Assembly (NCBI GenBank): GCA_036380925.1
Contig: DASVDW010000067.1
Location: forward strand, 1 to 26,854
Origin: JAICLV01 sp036380925
GTDB taxonomy: Bacteria > Actinomycetota > Actinomycetes > Acidothermales > Acidothermaceae
Length of the DNA stretch: 26,854 nucleotides
Direction of reading: 5' to 3'
Part shown: piece after piece, positions 7,396 through 15,430 of the stretch
Position numbering within the stretch: the stretch's first letter is position 1
Layout of the letters: every line of letters starts with the position of its first letter
Translations under genes and position numbers: made by a program
Notes under the pieces: model-generated
Seen by the model: the letters and a program-made list of their open reading frames with translations, nothing else
Databases searched by the model: none
Told to the model about the DNA's origin: nothing

Positions 7396-8595
7396 CTATC
7401 GGGCGATCGCCACCGCGGCGAGCACGCAAAAGGCGGCTAGGGCGGCGCCGGCCAGCGCCCAACCGGCCGACGTGACGACGCCGCCATCCGACGTGGCGAC
7501 CAAGAGCAGGCCGGCGTTGAAGGCGACCACTCGCAGCACGCCGACCCGGTCCAAGATCGCAGCTCTTCGACGCCCGCGAAGCGGCCCACCGCCCAGCACC
7601 ACCGGCAGCAGGTAGGTGAGTGCGCCGACGAGAACCTGGACGACGAAGCCGGTCACCAGCCACGGGACGAACCGGCTCACGGCCGCCGCGAAGTCGTTGA
7701 GATCATTGGCGGCCACCACCTTGCCCAGCTCGGCGGCGAGTCCGGCCACAAACCAGCACACCGCAGCACCCAGCATCAGCGCGGCAGGGGAGCGTGGCGC
7801 TCGCTGGACGGCGGTGCGCGCGAACGGCTCCAGGCCACGGATCGCGCCGACGATGTAGAGGGCGACGGCGGCCGCGACGACAAACCGGTTGTTCGCCAGC
7901 AGCCCGGTCACGGCAATCAACACGCCCGCGACGCACATTGGCAACGCTTGGCGCGCGGCGACCTGCGCGCCCGCCACCATGCGGGTGCGCAGCACCATCG
8001 GCCAAAAGATCGCCTGCGTTCCTAACACCGTGAGCGAGATCCAGCCGAAGACGTTCAACTCCACGTGGGCGGCGTAGACGCGAGAGCTCCACGCCATCGG
8101 CACGCCGACCGCGAGCGCCGTCCCCGCCGCCACGCCGAGCAGCAACAAGACCGCCGCGGCGACGTAGAACCACACCACGGCGCCGAAGCGGCTGGCGACC
8201 GCCCGAAAGGCCGCGGACGCCATCGCGACGGCGCGCGCCAAGACAGCGGCGCAGATCATCGCCGCTCCCGCGATCACCCCAGCCGGCACGTCGCGGGGCG
8301 CGGACAGCAAGACCGAAAGCACCCCTGCGTTGAGAACACCGAGGCTGACCGGCAACGCCCAACCAGACGCGGCTGTGGCGCGTGTCGCGTGCGGGAGGAG
8401 GGTAGTCGTGAAATGTGCCGTCCAAATCACGATGGCGTTCGTCGCGGCGCCCAGCAAGAAGACGTGCGTCAACAGCCATTGCGGTGGCCAGCTTCGCTCG
8501 TACGCGGCGACGCCGAGCGTCGCGCAGAGGTAGCCAAGGACGACCGCGTTCGCGGGTCGATGCCAGGCGGCACGGCTGCGACGGATCGCCGACAT
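7396..8595 (-). CDS. Polytopic membrane protein, NnrS-like / haem-copper-type
   Basis: About 399 residues with roughly twelve hydrophobic helices, so an integral membrane protein. Histidines sit inside or at the ends of helices in HVFLLGAATNAIVIWTAH and AAHVELNVFGWISL. This pattern is typical of NnrS-like and other actinobacterial haem- or copper-binding membrane proteins found beside copper nitrite reductase. The N-terminal membrane domain of the NirK fusion in this window has a similar layout. I chose the ATG at 8595 because GGGGAG lies just upstream; the longer reading from 8643 lacks a ribosome site and adds a charged, unconserved stretch. It diverges from the DUF2249 gene. A role in NO tolerance or in the nitrite/NO pathway is inferred from these features. 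A plain transporter is not excluded. Confidence 0.72.
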   Translation of the reverse strand: MSAIRRSRAAWHRPANAVVLGYLCATLGVAAYERSWPPQWLLTHVFLLGAATNAIVIWTAHFTTTLLPHATRATAASGWALPVSLGVLNAGVLSVLLSAPRDVPAGVIAGAAMICAAVLARAVAMASAAFRAVASRFGAVVWFYVAAAVLLLLGVAAGTALAVGVPMAWSSRVYAAHVELNVFGWISLTVLGTQAIFWPMVLRTRMVAGAQVAARQALPMCVAGVLIAVTGLLANNRFVVAAAVALYIVGAIRGLEPFARTAVQRAPRSPAALMLGAAVCWFVAGLAAELGKVVAANDLNDFAAAVSRFVPWLVTGFVVQVLVGALTYLLPVVLGGGPLRGRRRAAILDRVGVLRVVAFNAGLLLVATSDGGVVTSAGWALAGAALAAFCVLAAVAIAR

Positions 8596-8642
8596 TTGCT
8601 CCCCATTCCGCGCGACCAACCGGCCGCGAGGGTAGACCTGCA

Positions 8643-8670
8643 TTTTGCACTACTGCTATTGTGAAAAACA
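8643..8670 (+). promoter_or_regulatory. AT-rich inverted-repeat operator and leaderless promoter of the DUF2249 gene
   Basis: The sequence reads TTTTGCAC, then a spacer, then ATTGTGAAAAACA, running right up to the ATG at 8670. It aligns at 17 of 28 positions with the minus-strand version of the site at 10792-10817. An extended -10 element TGcTATTGT (8654-8662) ends seven bases before the ATG and there is no ribosome site, so a leaderless message is likely. The regulator is unknown. Confidence 0.5.
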
Positions 8671-9236
8671 TGGCAAGCGATCTGAGTGTCGCCGAGACGC
8701 TGGCGACCGAGCCCATCCTGCACGAAAGCGAGTGCGACCGGACGCTGTCGGCACTGACAAAGGTGCTGACCCGTGCCCTGCGACAGCTCGGCGAAGCCGG
8801 CGCGCCGGAAGCGGCCAGCCGCCTTGCCGCGCAGGCCTGGGTGGGCGTGCGGGCGAACCACCGCGCCGAGGCCGAGCGGCTCGCGGGCCTGCTGCACTAC
8901 CTCGCCCGGTTGCACAGCGACGCTGCCGTGGAAAAAGCCAGCACCGAGAACGCCGTCACCGACGGTGTCGAAAACCGTATGGAGGACAACGCGATGAGTG
9001 CGACCGACCAGTTGCTTGACGTCCGAGCTGAGGCGCCCGCCCGCCGGCATGACCTCATTTTCGAGACCTACAACGCGTTGTCGCCTGGAACCGCGTTCGT
9101 CTTGGTGAACGACCACGATCCCAAGCCGCTGTACTACCAGTTCGCCGCCGAGCACGAGGGTGACTTCACTTGGGAGTACCTGGAGCAGGGCCCCGAAGTG
9201 TGGCGGGTGCGGATCGGGCGTCCCGAAGCCGGGTGA
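8670..9236 (+). CDS. DUF2249 protein with an N-terminal helical extension
   Basis: 188 residues from the ATG at 8670. Residues 1-100 are helical and rich in Ala, Leu and Arg. The C-terminal part (about 115-185) is a DUF2249 domain with RRHDLIFETYNALSPGTAF, VNDHDPKPLYYQ and GPEVWRVRI, close to the C-terminal domain of the hemerythrin fusion at 25168. DUF2249 is found beside hemerythrins, denitrification genes and NO-related genes; its chemistry is not settled. A second ATG at 8994 has a strong GGAGGA site at 8983-8988 and would give a free 80-residue DUF2249 protein from the same frame. The locus may thus encode two overlapping products or represent a recent fusion of two genes. It is the first of three closely spaced plus-strand genes. 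Confidence 0.82.
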   Translation: MASDLSVAETLATEPILHESECDRTLSALTKVLTRALRQLGEAGAPEAASRLAAQAWVGVRANHRAEAERLAGLLHYLARLHSDAAVEKASTENAVTDGVENRMEDNAMSATDQLLDVRAEAPARRHDLIFETYNALSPGTAFVLVNDHDPKPLYYQFAAEHEGDFTWEYLEQGPEVWRVRIGRPEAG

Positions 9237-9242
9237 GTCACC

Positions 9243-9869
9243 ATGATTGTCATCTACGGTGACTTCAACTGCCCGTTCTCATTCCTGGCCAGCTTGCGGC
9301 TCGACGCGTTTGTCGCAGCGGGCGCCGCGGTCGAATGGCGCGCCGTCGAACACGCCGCGGAGTTGCCCGTCGTCGGCAAACGACTTGACGACGCCGCTCA
9401 GCGCGAGGTCGCCGAGGAGTTGGACTCCGTGCGACAGCTGCTGACGCCGGATGAGAAGTTCGCCGCCGCCACCCCTTCGATGCTGCCAAACACGGCGGCG
9501 GCGAACGCCGGCTACGCCGAAGCGGTTGGAACCGGCGTCGGACACGACGTCCGCCGACTGCTGTTCGACGCGTACTGGGTCCGCGGTGTCGACATCGGCA
9601 GCGTCGACGTCTTGCGCACGCTGCTCGCCGGGCCGATCAGACGCGGCCATTCACCTGCGTTCCCGTTGCGGGAGGCGGGATTCGCGGTGAGCACGAACCG
9701 CGGTCCGATCACCACCGCGGCGTATCGCCGCCTTGCGTCGTGGCGCGGTGGATGGGAGGAACTCGCGACCTGGACGACGCCAACCGTGGTCGTCGACGAC
9801 GCCGCGCACGTCGGCGTCGAAGGGCTTCGGTGGTTGGCGGGCCACCTGCCCCGCCCGGTCGCGGCGTAG
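9243..9869 (+). CDS. DsbA-family / HCCA-isomerase-like thioredoxin-fold protein
   Basis: A protein of 208 residues starting six bases after the DUF2249 stop. The first strand IVIYGDFNCPFS ends in CPFS, in place of the CxxC of redox-active DsbA. The second cysteine is replaced by serine, as in 2-hydroxychromene-2-carboxylate isomerases and GST-kappa proteins. A helical insert follows and the chain returns to a cis-proline segment TTPTVVVDD near residue 180. No signal peptide is present, so it is probably cytosolic. With one cysteine it cannot form an internal disulfide, so a glutathione- or mycothiol-type conjugation or S-nitrosation role is possible but unproven. It is probably cotranscribed with its neighbours. 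Confidence 0.8.
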   Translation: MIVIYGDFNCPFSFLASLRLDAFVAAGAAVEWRAVEHAAELPVVGKRLDDAAQREVAEELDSVRQLLTPDEKFAAATPSMLPNTAAANAGYAEAVGTGVGHDVRRLLFDAYWVRGVDIGSVDVLRTLLAGPIRRGHSPAFPLREAGFAVSTNRGPITTAAYRRLASWRGGWEELATWTTPTVVVDDAAHVGVEGLRWLAGHLPRPVAA

Positions 9870-9891
9870 CCGTCGCGGGACGATTGGTCTC

Positions 9892-10383
9892 GTGGAACGA
9901 GGCGGACGAGCGTCGGCTCGGTGGGTAGGTAGCTGGCCGCTGTTCGCAATCGGCGGCATCGGAGTCATCGCCGGCGGGCTGGTGGCCGCCGCCACCGCGC
10001 CCTCGCCGACCGAGCACGGGTCGTGGGCCGCGGCCTATCTCGTGCTCGTCGTCGGTGTCGCGCAAGTGGCGTTGGGCGCCGGCCAACTCGCGCTCTGCGA
10101 GGGCACGCCGTCGACGCGGCTGGTCGGCCTTGAGGCTGCTGGCTGGAACGTCGGCAACGCGCTTGTCATCGCAGGCACGCTCGCCGGCAACGCCGCCGCC
10201 GTGTACGCAGGCGGCGCGCTGCTGGTGGTGGCACTGGCCACCTTCACCCACGGGGTCCGCCGTTCGCCGGCCCTCTCGCGGGGTGGTCGCCTGCTGCTGT
10301 ACGCGTTTCGCACGCTCGTGCTGCTGCTACTGGTCAGCATCCCCACCGGACTCGTCCTCGCCACGATTCGCGGTGGCAGCTGA
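9892..10383 (+). CDS. Small four-helix membrane protein of unknown function
   Basis: 163 residues from a GTG at 9892, 22 bases after the preceding gene. It has four hydrophobic segments (about residues 13-33, 44-64, 80-105 and 125-150) and a basic loop RRSPALSRGGR before the last one. I do not recognise the family. The ribosome site is weak and no ATG is in frame nearby, so the start is uncertain, but coding bias and position in the run support a real gene. It ends ten bases before the convergent hemerythrin-like gene, with no terminator hairpin visible. Confidence 0.62.
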   Translation: MERGGRASARWVGSWPLFAIGGIGVIAGGLVAAATAPSPTEHGSWAAAYLVLVVGVAQVALGAGQLALCEGTPSTRLVGLEAAGWNVGNALVIAGTLAGNAAAVYAGGALLVVALATFTHGVRRSPALSRGGRLLLYAFRTLVLLLLVSIPTGLVLATIRGGS

Positions 10384-10393
10384 AACCCGGGCC

Positions 10394-10786
10394 TCAGGTC
10401 AGGGCGAGGGCTTCGCGCTCGCTGGCGAGATGCCGCTCAAGCTGCGCCAAGAGGCTGCGCGCGGTTGCGGCGACGTGGGCGGTGGAACGACTGCCCTCTC
10501 CGGCCGCCGCGCGCGCCAGCACCTCGGTGGCTTCGCGCAGTCGACGATGGTCGCGGTGCAGCTGGGCGCGGTCCGCCGGACTGACCTTGCGAGCGAAGAC
10601 CTCGCACTCCTCATGCTGGGCGCGGGGCAGCACCTCGGCCCGCAAGCAGGCGACGAGCGCGCCGAGCTCGACCTGCGGCCAGCGACCGGTGACTGTGGCG
10701 TCGAGAACGTCACCGACCAGCGTGGCCACCCGGTCAAGGAGATCCGCCGGCTCGGCCGCCAGGTTCACGCATTGCCGGGCGCTCAT
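10394..10786 (-). CDS. Hemerythrin-like helical protein (divergent)
   Basis: 130 residues forming about four amphipathic helices. Pieces of the HHE pattern are visible: LRAEVLPRAQHEECEVF, LHRDHRRLREATEVL and LLAQLERHLASEREAL supply His/Glu clusters in the order of helices 2-4. The first-helix histidine usual in hemerythrins is not evident, so di-iron binding may be incomplete. The ATG at 10786 has no ribosome site. An AT-rich tract TAAAAA ends six bases before it, which fits a leaderless transcript starting inside the shared operator. It diverges from a canonical hemerythrin gene. Assignment to the hemerythrin superfamily is likely, but not certain. Confidence 0.66.
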   Translation of the reverse strand: MSARQCVNLAAEPADLLDRVATLVGDVLDATVTGRWPQVELGALVACLRAEVLPRAQHEECEVFARKVSPADRAQLHRDHRRLREATEVLARAAAGEGSRSTAHVAATARSLLAQLERHLASEREALALT

Positions 10787-10791
10787 GACTA

Positions 10792-10817
10792 TTTTTTACC
10801 ATGAGGATCGTATAAAA
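10792..10817. promoter_or_regulatory. Inverted-repeat operator between two divergent hemerythrin genes
   Basis: The arms TTTTTTACCAT (10792-10802) and ATCGTATAAAA (10807-10817) flank four bases and match as an inverted repeat at 9 of 11 positions. The right arm supplies a TATAAA -10 element (10811-10816) for the plus-strand hemerythrin. The left arm supplies TAAAAA for the minus-strand gene. A near copy lies at 25932-25958, next to another hemerythrin gene. Confidence 0.6.
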
Positions 10818-10868
10818 TCAACTCGGGCCCCGACATCTACGGGCATCAGCAAGTGGGAAGGGAACAAC

Positions 10869-11333
10869 GTGACGGAGGCACTTTCGCTAGCGTTGGAGCG
10901 CGAGCACCACGAAATCGACGAGGAGATCGACGCGTTCATCGCACAGCTTTCGGCCGGAACCGTCGAGGCCGGTCGACTGCGGCAGGCGGCCGCCGCGCTG
11001 CGTCGACACATCTACCTCGAAGAGGTGTTCCTTTTCCCGCCGCTGCGCGACGCCGGCATGGTGGCCCCGGTATTCGTGATGCTGCGCGAGCACGGGCAGA
11101 TGTGGCGCACGCTGGACGCGATCGAACTGGAGCTCGCGGTCGATCCGGATCAGGCGGTGCTGCAGAAGCTGAGCCGGGAGCTCGTCGTCCAACTGCAACA
11201 CCACAATCCAAAGGAGGAGCAGATCCTCTACCCGCAGGCCGACCTCGCGCTTGACGATCAGGCCGCCGAGCGACTGCACGAGTTTCTCGACTCTGGCGCG
11301 CTGCCGGAGGGTTGGGTGTGCGAGCGCGCCTAG
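10869..11333 (+). CDS. Hemerythrin HHE-domain protein
   Basis: 154 residues with a full set of likely di-iron ligands in hemerythrin order: EREHHEIDEEID in helix 1, RRHIYLEEVFLFP in helix 2, LREHGQMWRTLD in helix 3 and LQHHNPKEEQILYP in helix 4. A C-terminal tail follows. Bacterial HHE proteins bind O2 or NO or protect and repair Fe-S and di-iron centres. The GTG start at 10869 is preceded by AAGGGAA (10857-10863) about 5 bases away. An upstream TATAAA box lies in the shared operator. Its 3' end overlaps the convergent transporter gene by four bases. Hemerythrin identity is solid; a role in NO or nitrite stress is inferred from the context. Confidence 0.9.
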   Translation: MTEALSLALEREHHEIDEEIDAFIAQLSAGTVEAGRLRQAAAALRRHIYLEEVFLFPPLRDAGMVAPVFVMLREHGQMWRTLDAIELELAVDPDQAVLQKLSRELVVQLQHHNPKEEQILYPQADLALDDQAAERLHEFLDSGALPEGWVCERA

Positions 11334-12403
11334 CGCAAGCGCGGCGCGAGCAACGTGCGCGCTAGGTGGTGTGACATCGCGACGAGCACCGCCGCCCACA
11401 CCGCTAGCGCAAACCACGTCTCGTTCTCGCCGATCGTGCGCACGATGGGCAGGTTGTCGGCTCGGCCGATGTAGTGACCGGCGACGCCGTACATGCCGAG
11501 TGGGAACACGATGCTCCACCAGGCAGCTTCGTATCTCAGTGGGATACGGTGCGCCACGTGGCGCCACCATCCGGCGGCGACTAGCGCGGGGATCAGCCAG
11601 CTGCCGAAAGCCCAGAACACCACCGACGACCCGGCGACCAACCCGCGGGTGGCGGCCACCATCGGAGCGTCGGCCATTTGCACGATGCGCGCGCCCGCAA
11701 GCACGGTGATGGCGGTTGCGCCCATCGCCACCCAGTACGGCGGTGTCAGATCTGCCGGCTCGAGCGGGTACAACATCAAACGCGCGGCGACAAAGACACC
11801 GGCGGCAGCGTAGAGGAAGACGCCGACTGACCACGAGAAGACCGCGAGGAGTGCGAGCTCACGGCGCCCACCTTGGATTTGCGGCTCCAACGCGGCCGCC
11901 AAAACGGCGATCGACTGGCTCGCCACCACCCAGATGAACCACGTGCCGTTCGCAGCCGCGACCACCGGCCGCACGCTGCGTCCGAGCACCGCGGTCCACG
12001 GCACGACATACCCAAGCACGAGCCAGCTGACGGAGCCGACAATGAGCAGCGCGAGTGCGACACCGCGCCACCCGGCGATCGCCAGCCGGGCGCCAAGCAC
12101 GTCGGTGCCGGCCACGAAGGTGAAGAACCCGAATGCGCGGCGCGGATCACTGAAGTCGCTCGCCAGTTGGCTCCGGAAGGCGACGATTCGCCAGACGTTC
12201 AGCCCGACAAGGACGGCGTAGCCAACCACGGCGATCCACAGCAGGGCGAGGGAGAGCGCAACCTGGCCGTGGTTGTCCATTCCCACCGAGACGATCCCGG
12301 TGCCCATGACCAGCGCGAAATACCCTGGGTTCACCGTGCTCGCGGCGACAGCGACGCGCTCTCGCACCGAGCCACCACGCGGTGTCGCGGTCAGCGCCGC
12401 CAC
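11330..12403 (-). CDS. TDT/SLAC1-family anion transporter (TehA-like) at the end of the nar operon
   Basis: 357 residues from a GTG at 12403, one base after the narI stop, so translationally coupled. About ten transmembrane helices begin with the family signature NPGYFALVMGTGIVSVG. Later come FTFVAGTDVLGARLA, NGTWFIWVVASQSIAVLAA and PPYWVAMGATAITVLAGA. The TDT family includes TehA, the Mae1 malate carrier and SLAC1 anion channels, which pass chloride and nitrate. No narK-type nitrate/nitrite carrier is present in this window. The position directly after narI therefore makes nitrate or nitrite movement a reasonable guess, but tellurite or dicarboxylate transport is not excluded. A longer reading from 12532 lies inside narI and is rejected. 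Confidence 0.85.
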   Translation of the reverse strand: MAALTATPRGGSVRERVAVAASTVNPGYFALVMGTGIVSVGMDNHGQVALSLALLWIAVVGYAVLVGLNVWRIVAFRSQLASDFSDPRRAFGFFTFVAGTDVLGARLAIAGWRGVALALLIVGSVSWLVLGYVVPWTAVLGRSVRPVVAAANGTWFIWVVASQSIAVLAAALEPQIQGGRRELALLAVFSWSVGVFLYAAAGVFVAARLMLYPLEPADLTPPYWVAMGATAITVLAGARIVQMADAPMVAATRGLVAGSSVVFWAFGSWLIPALVAAGWWRHVAHRIPLRYEAAWWSIVFPLGMYGVAGHYIGRADNLPIVRTIGENETWFALAVWAAVLVAMSHHLARTLLAPRLR

Positions 12404-12404
12404 G

Positions 12405-13145
12405 TCAGTACGGAACGCCGATCTTGCGCCACTTGCGGCCACCCGTGCCCGGCTCCGTCGGTGGCGTCGCTCGCCTGCTGCGGTACACGACGTAGGGCCG
12501 CCAGAGGTACCACACCGGGTAGCTCCAGGCATGCACCAGCCGGGTGAACGGCCAGGCCAATATCAGGGCCCACGCCGCGACCGCGTGGATCTGGAATATC
12601 AACGGCGCCCTCAAAGCAGCCGACACGTCGGGATTCGCGTTAAACAAACCGCGGAACCACAAAGAGATCGTCTCGCGGTACTCGTGCTCCAACGGCGCGT
12701 TGACCGCGGTGGTGACAATGCCGAGGACGGCGACCACGCCCAGCAGCACAAGCGCCACCCAGTCGACGGGGCTCGTCGTCGCCCGCACCCTCGGAGCGAA
12801 CACCCGGCGGATGGCGAGCACAGCCATCCCGCCGATGACGAGAATGGCGGCCACCAATCCGGCCGACGCCGCGAACAGGTGGTAGACGTGCGCCGAAATG
12901 CCGACCTTCGCTGTCCACCTGGCCGGTATCAAGATGCCCATCACATGTCCGGCGATGGCCGCGAAGGTGCCGTAATGAAAAAGCGGCGCCCCCCACTTCA
13001 ACGACCGGCGCTCCTGAAGCTGCGTCGACCTGCTGGTCCAGCCGAACTGGTCGTAGCGCCAGCGCCAAACATGACCCACGACAAACGTGGCCATCGCAAG
13101 ATACGGCAACACGATCCACCAAAAGGTGGCCCACGCTGTCGTCAT
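12405..13145 (-). CDS. narI: Respiratory nitrate reductase gamma subunit (cytochrome b), NarI
   Basis: 246 residues with five transmembrane helices. It takes electrons from quinol and passes them through two b haems to NarH. Histidines at 57, 67, 187 and 205 (in LFHYGT, IAGHVMG, QIHAVAAW and RLVHAWSYP) fall almost exactly at the E. coli haem-ligand positions 56, 66, 187 and 205. The ATG at 13145 overlaps the narJ stop by four bases. The C-terminal tail is basic and cytoplasmic. It is the membrane anchor of the NarGHI complex. Confidence 0.96.
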   Translation of the reverse strand: MTTAWATFWWIVLPYLAMATFVVGHVWRWRYDQFGWTSRSTQLQERRSLKWGAPLFHYGTFAAIAGHVMGILIPARWTAKVGISAHVYHLFAASAGLVAAILVIGGMAVLAIRRVFAPRVRATTSPVDWVALVLLGVVAVLGIVTTAVNAPLEHEYRETISLWFRGLFNANPDVSAALRAPLIFQIHAVAAWALILAWPFTRLVHAWSYPVWYLWRPYVVYRSRRATPPTEPGTGGRKWRKIGVPY

Positions 13146-13792
13146 CGGCTCCCCTCCCGACCGGCAAGGTATTCGGGGGGCGCGAACGGCTCGAGGCCAA
13201 CGTCCTCTTCTGGCGGGCCGTTACGCCAAATGTCCCGCGCTTGCGCCGCCTCACGTCGTCCAAGCTTTGGCAACGTCGCGCATACGCCGTCGACAACGTC
13301 GGCGTACGGCGTCTTGGCGTCGTGCAGGGCGAGCCGCACGAGTTCGAGGTCCGTGCGATGGCCGCGCAGCAGCGATTCGCCGCGCGGCGCGAGCGCGGCG
13401 AACTCCAACACCATCGGCAGATAGTCGGGCAGCTCGTCGCCCGTCGGGTCGAAGCCTGCGCCGCGGTACGCGGCTTTGAAGGTGAGCATCGACATGCCAC
13501 GCTTACGGGTGTCGCCATATCGGTAGTAGGTGAGGTACAGCGTGCACCTGCGCCGCAGGTCGAACGTCTCGACGTAGTGCTGCGCCACCTCTTCGGAAGG
13601 CGTCGCACGCAACCATGTGACGAACCGGCGGAACGGCTCCCGACTCCCGGCCGAGGTCAGCTCGACCGCCGCGGCCAGCGCGTCTACGCCGTCGAACAGG
13701 GCACACGTCGGATACTGCAGCAGCAACGAGCCCAGCTTGTACGGGCTGACCGAGATGTCGGCGGCGGGAGGTTGCCGCAGCAGCGCGGTCAT
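13142..13792 (-). CDS. narJ: Nitrate reductase assembly chaperone, NarJ
   Basis: 216 residues from an ATG at 13792 that overlaps the narH stop as ATGA. The all-helical TorD/NarJ fold is indicated by YKLGSLLLQYP near the N-terminus, the central HYVETFDLRRRCTLYLTYYRYGDTRKRG segment typical of NarJ, and LPDYLPMVLEF. NarJ binds the NarG N-terminus in the cytoplasm and helps insertion of the molybdenum cofactor; it is not part of the final complex. A longer reading from 13840 is possible, but it starts inside narH without a ribosome site. Confidence 0.94.
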   Translation of the reverse strand: MTALLRQPPAADISVSPYKLGSLLLQYPTCALFDGVDALAAAVELTSAGSREPFRRFVTWLRATPSEEVAQHYVETFDLRRRCTLYLTYYRYGDTRKRGMSMLTFKAAYRGAGFDPTGDELPDYLPMVLEFAALAPRGESLLRGHRTDLELVRLALHDAKTPYADVVDGVCATLPKLGRREAAQARDIWRNGPPEEDVGLEPFAPPEYLAGREGSR

Positions 13793-15423
13793 TCGGCCGC
13801 CCCGGGAAACAGATGTGGCGAGCTGTCGGCGCCGTTCCATCCGAGCAGGTTGAAATGAACCTTTCCATCGTCGCCACGGAAGGTCTGGCTGGTCGCCACC
13901 TCACCCGCGTGCCCCGCCGGCTGGAAGCTGCGAATGCCGTGTGGACCCAGCCCGCCCATGCCGGGACCGCCCTCGCTGTCGAGGCTGCAAAACAGCTGCT
14001 CGTGCTGGTTCATCAAGCGGCCCGCGTCTTCAGCGTGCGCCTTCGGAATCACATAGCGATCTTCGTACTTGGCAATCGCCAGCAGCCGATACAGGTCGTC
14101 GAGCTCGGCGCGCGTCGAACCGACGGTCTTGGGCAGTTCGTCGTTCGGAGTCAGCCCTAGCTGCGAACCGCGCATCACGGCGCGCACGACGGCGAGCTTG
14201 CGCAACACGGTGCGCACCGTGTCGACCCGACCGGCGGTGAACAGGTTCGCCAAGTACTCCAGCGGAATGCGAAGCGAGTCGATCGTCGCGAAGACTTTGT
14301 CGGGATCGGTGTCGTCGTAGCCCTCCGCATGCACGATGTCGGACACCGGCGACAGCGGGGGGATGTACCAGACCATCGGAAGCGTGCGGTACTCCGGGTG
14401 GAGCGGCAGCGCCACCTTGTGCTTCACCGCAAGAGCGTAAACCGGCGACCGACGAGCGGCCTGTATCCAGTCGTCCGCAATGCCTTGGCGCGCTGCCTCC
14501 GCGCGAACTTCCGGATCCTCAGGGTCGAGGAACACGTCGAGCTGCGCCTCGTACAGGTCTTGCACGTCCGGCGTGGTCGCGGCGTCCAACACCTTGTCGG
14601 CGTCATACAGGAACAGGCCCAGGTAACGCAGCCGGCCCACACAGGTCTCGGAGCAGATCGTCGGCTGGCCGGATTCGATGCGCGGAAAGCAGAACGTGCA
14701 CTTCTCCGCCTTGCCGGTGCGGTGGTTGAAGTAGACCTTCTTGTACGGGCAACCCGAAACGCAGAATCGCCAGCCACGGCAGCGGTCTTGGTCGACGAGG
14801 ACGATGCCGTCTTCCTCCCGCTTGTACATGGCGCCCGACGGGCACGACGCGACACAGGACGGGTTGAGGCAGTGCTCGCAGATGCGCGGCAGGTAGAACA
14901 TGAAGACCTGCTCAAACTCCATCTTCACCTGTTCTTGCATCGTCGCGAGGTTCGGGTCACCCGGAGCGCGGTCGGGCGCGCCGGCAAGGTCGTCTTCCCA
15001 GTTGCTGCCCCATTGCATGTCCATGTCTCGGCCGGTCAACGCCGAGATCGAGTGCACGCTGGGGTTCGCAGTGCCGAGCGGGGCGTCGATGACAGTTCCG
15101 TAGTCGTACGTCCACGGATCGCCGTAGTCTTCGATGCTCGGCAGGTTGGGGTTGTAGAAGATAGAGAGCAACTTGCGAAGCCGACCGCCCGCCTTTAGCT
15201 GCAACCTGCCTTTGCGGTCAAGCGTCCAGCCGCCCTGCCACTGTTCTTGGTCCTCGTATCTCTTGGGGTAACCCACGCCCGGCTTGGTCTCGACATTGTT
15301 GAAGTAGACGTACTCGGTGCCCGGCCGGTTGGTCCACACCTGCTTGCAGGTGACGGTGCAGGTATGGCAGCCGATGCACTTGTCGAGGTTCATCACCATC
15401 GCCATTTGCGCCATGATTCTCAT
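13789..15423 (-). CDS. narH: Respiratory nitrate reductase beta subunit (Fe-S), NarH
   Basis: 544 residues. The N-terminus MRIMAQMAMVMNLDKCIGCH matches the usual NarH start. Cys16, 19, 22 and 26 form the first cluster motif. Further groups occur around CEHCLNPSCVASCPSG, and CRGWRFCVSGC has the Trp substitution that marks the 3Fe-4S site. CTFCFPRIESGQPTICSETC completes the four clusters. It carries electrons from NarI haem to NarG on the cytoplasmic side. The start at 15423 lies seven bases after the narG stop. A second ATG at 15414 is possible. Confidence 0.97.
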   Translation of the reverse strand: MRIMAQMAMVMNLDKCIGCHTCTVTCKQVWTNRPGTEYVYFNNVETKPGVGYPKRYEDQEQWQGGWTLDRKGRLQLKAGGRLRKLLSIFYNPNLPSIEDYGDPWTYDYGTVIDAPLGTANPSVHSISALTGRDMDMQWGSNWEDDLAGAPDRAPGDPNLATMQEQVKMEFEQVFMFYLPRICEHCLNPSCVASCPSGAMYKREEDGIVLVDQDRCRGWRFCVSGCPYKKVYFNHRTGKAEKCTFCFPRIESGQPTICSETCVGRLRYLGLFLYDADKVLDAATTPDVQDLYEAQLDVFLDPEDPEVRAEAARQGIADDWIQAARRSPVYALAVKHKVALPLHPEYRTLPMVWYIPPLSPVSDIVHAEGYDDTDPDKVFATIDSLRIPLEYLANLFTAGRVDTVRTVLRKLAVVRAVMRGSQLGLTPNDELPKTVGSTRAELDDLYRLLAIAKYEDRYVIPKAHAEDAGRLMNQHEQLFCSLDSEGGPGMGGLGPHGIRSFQPAGHAGEVATSQTFRGDDGKVHFNLLGWNGADSSPHLFPGAAE

Positions 15424-15430
15424 CGTCGCG

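Noticed and set aside
12273..13424. 383-codon plus frame over narI and narJ
   Set aside because: Antisense to narI with all four haem histidines intact; low-complexity composition.
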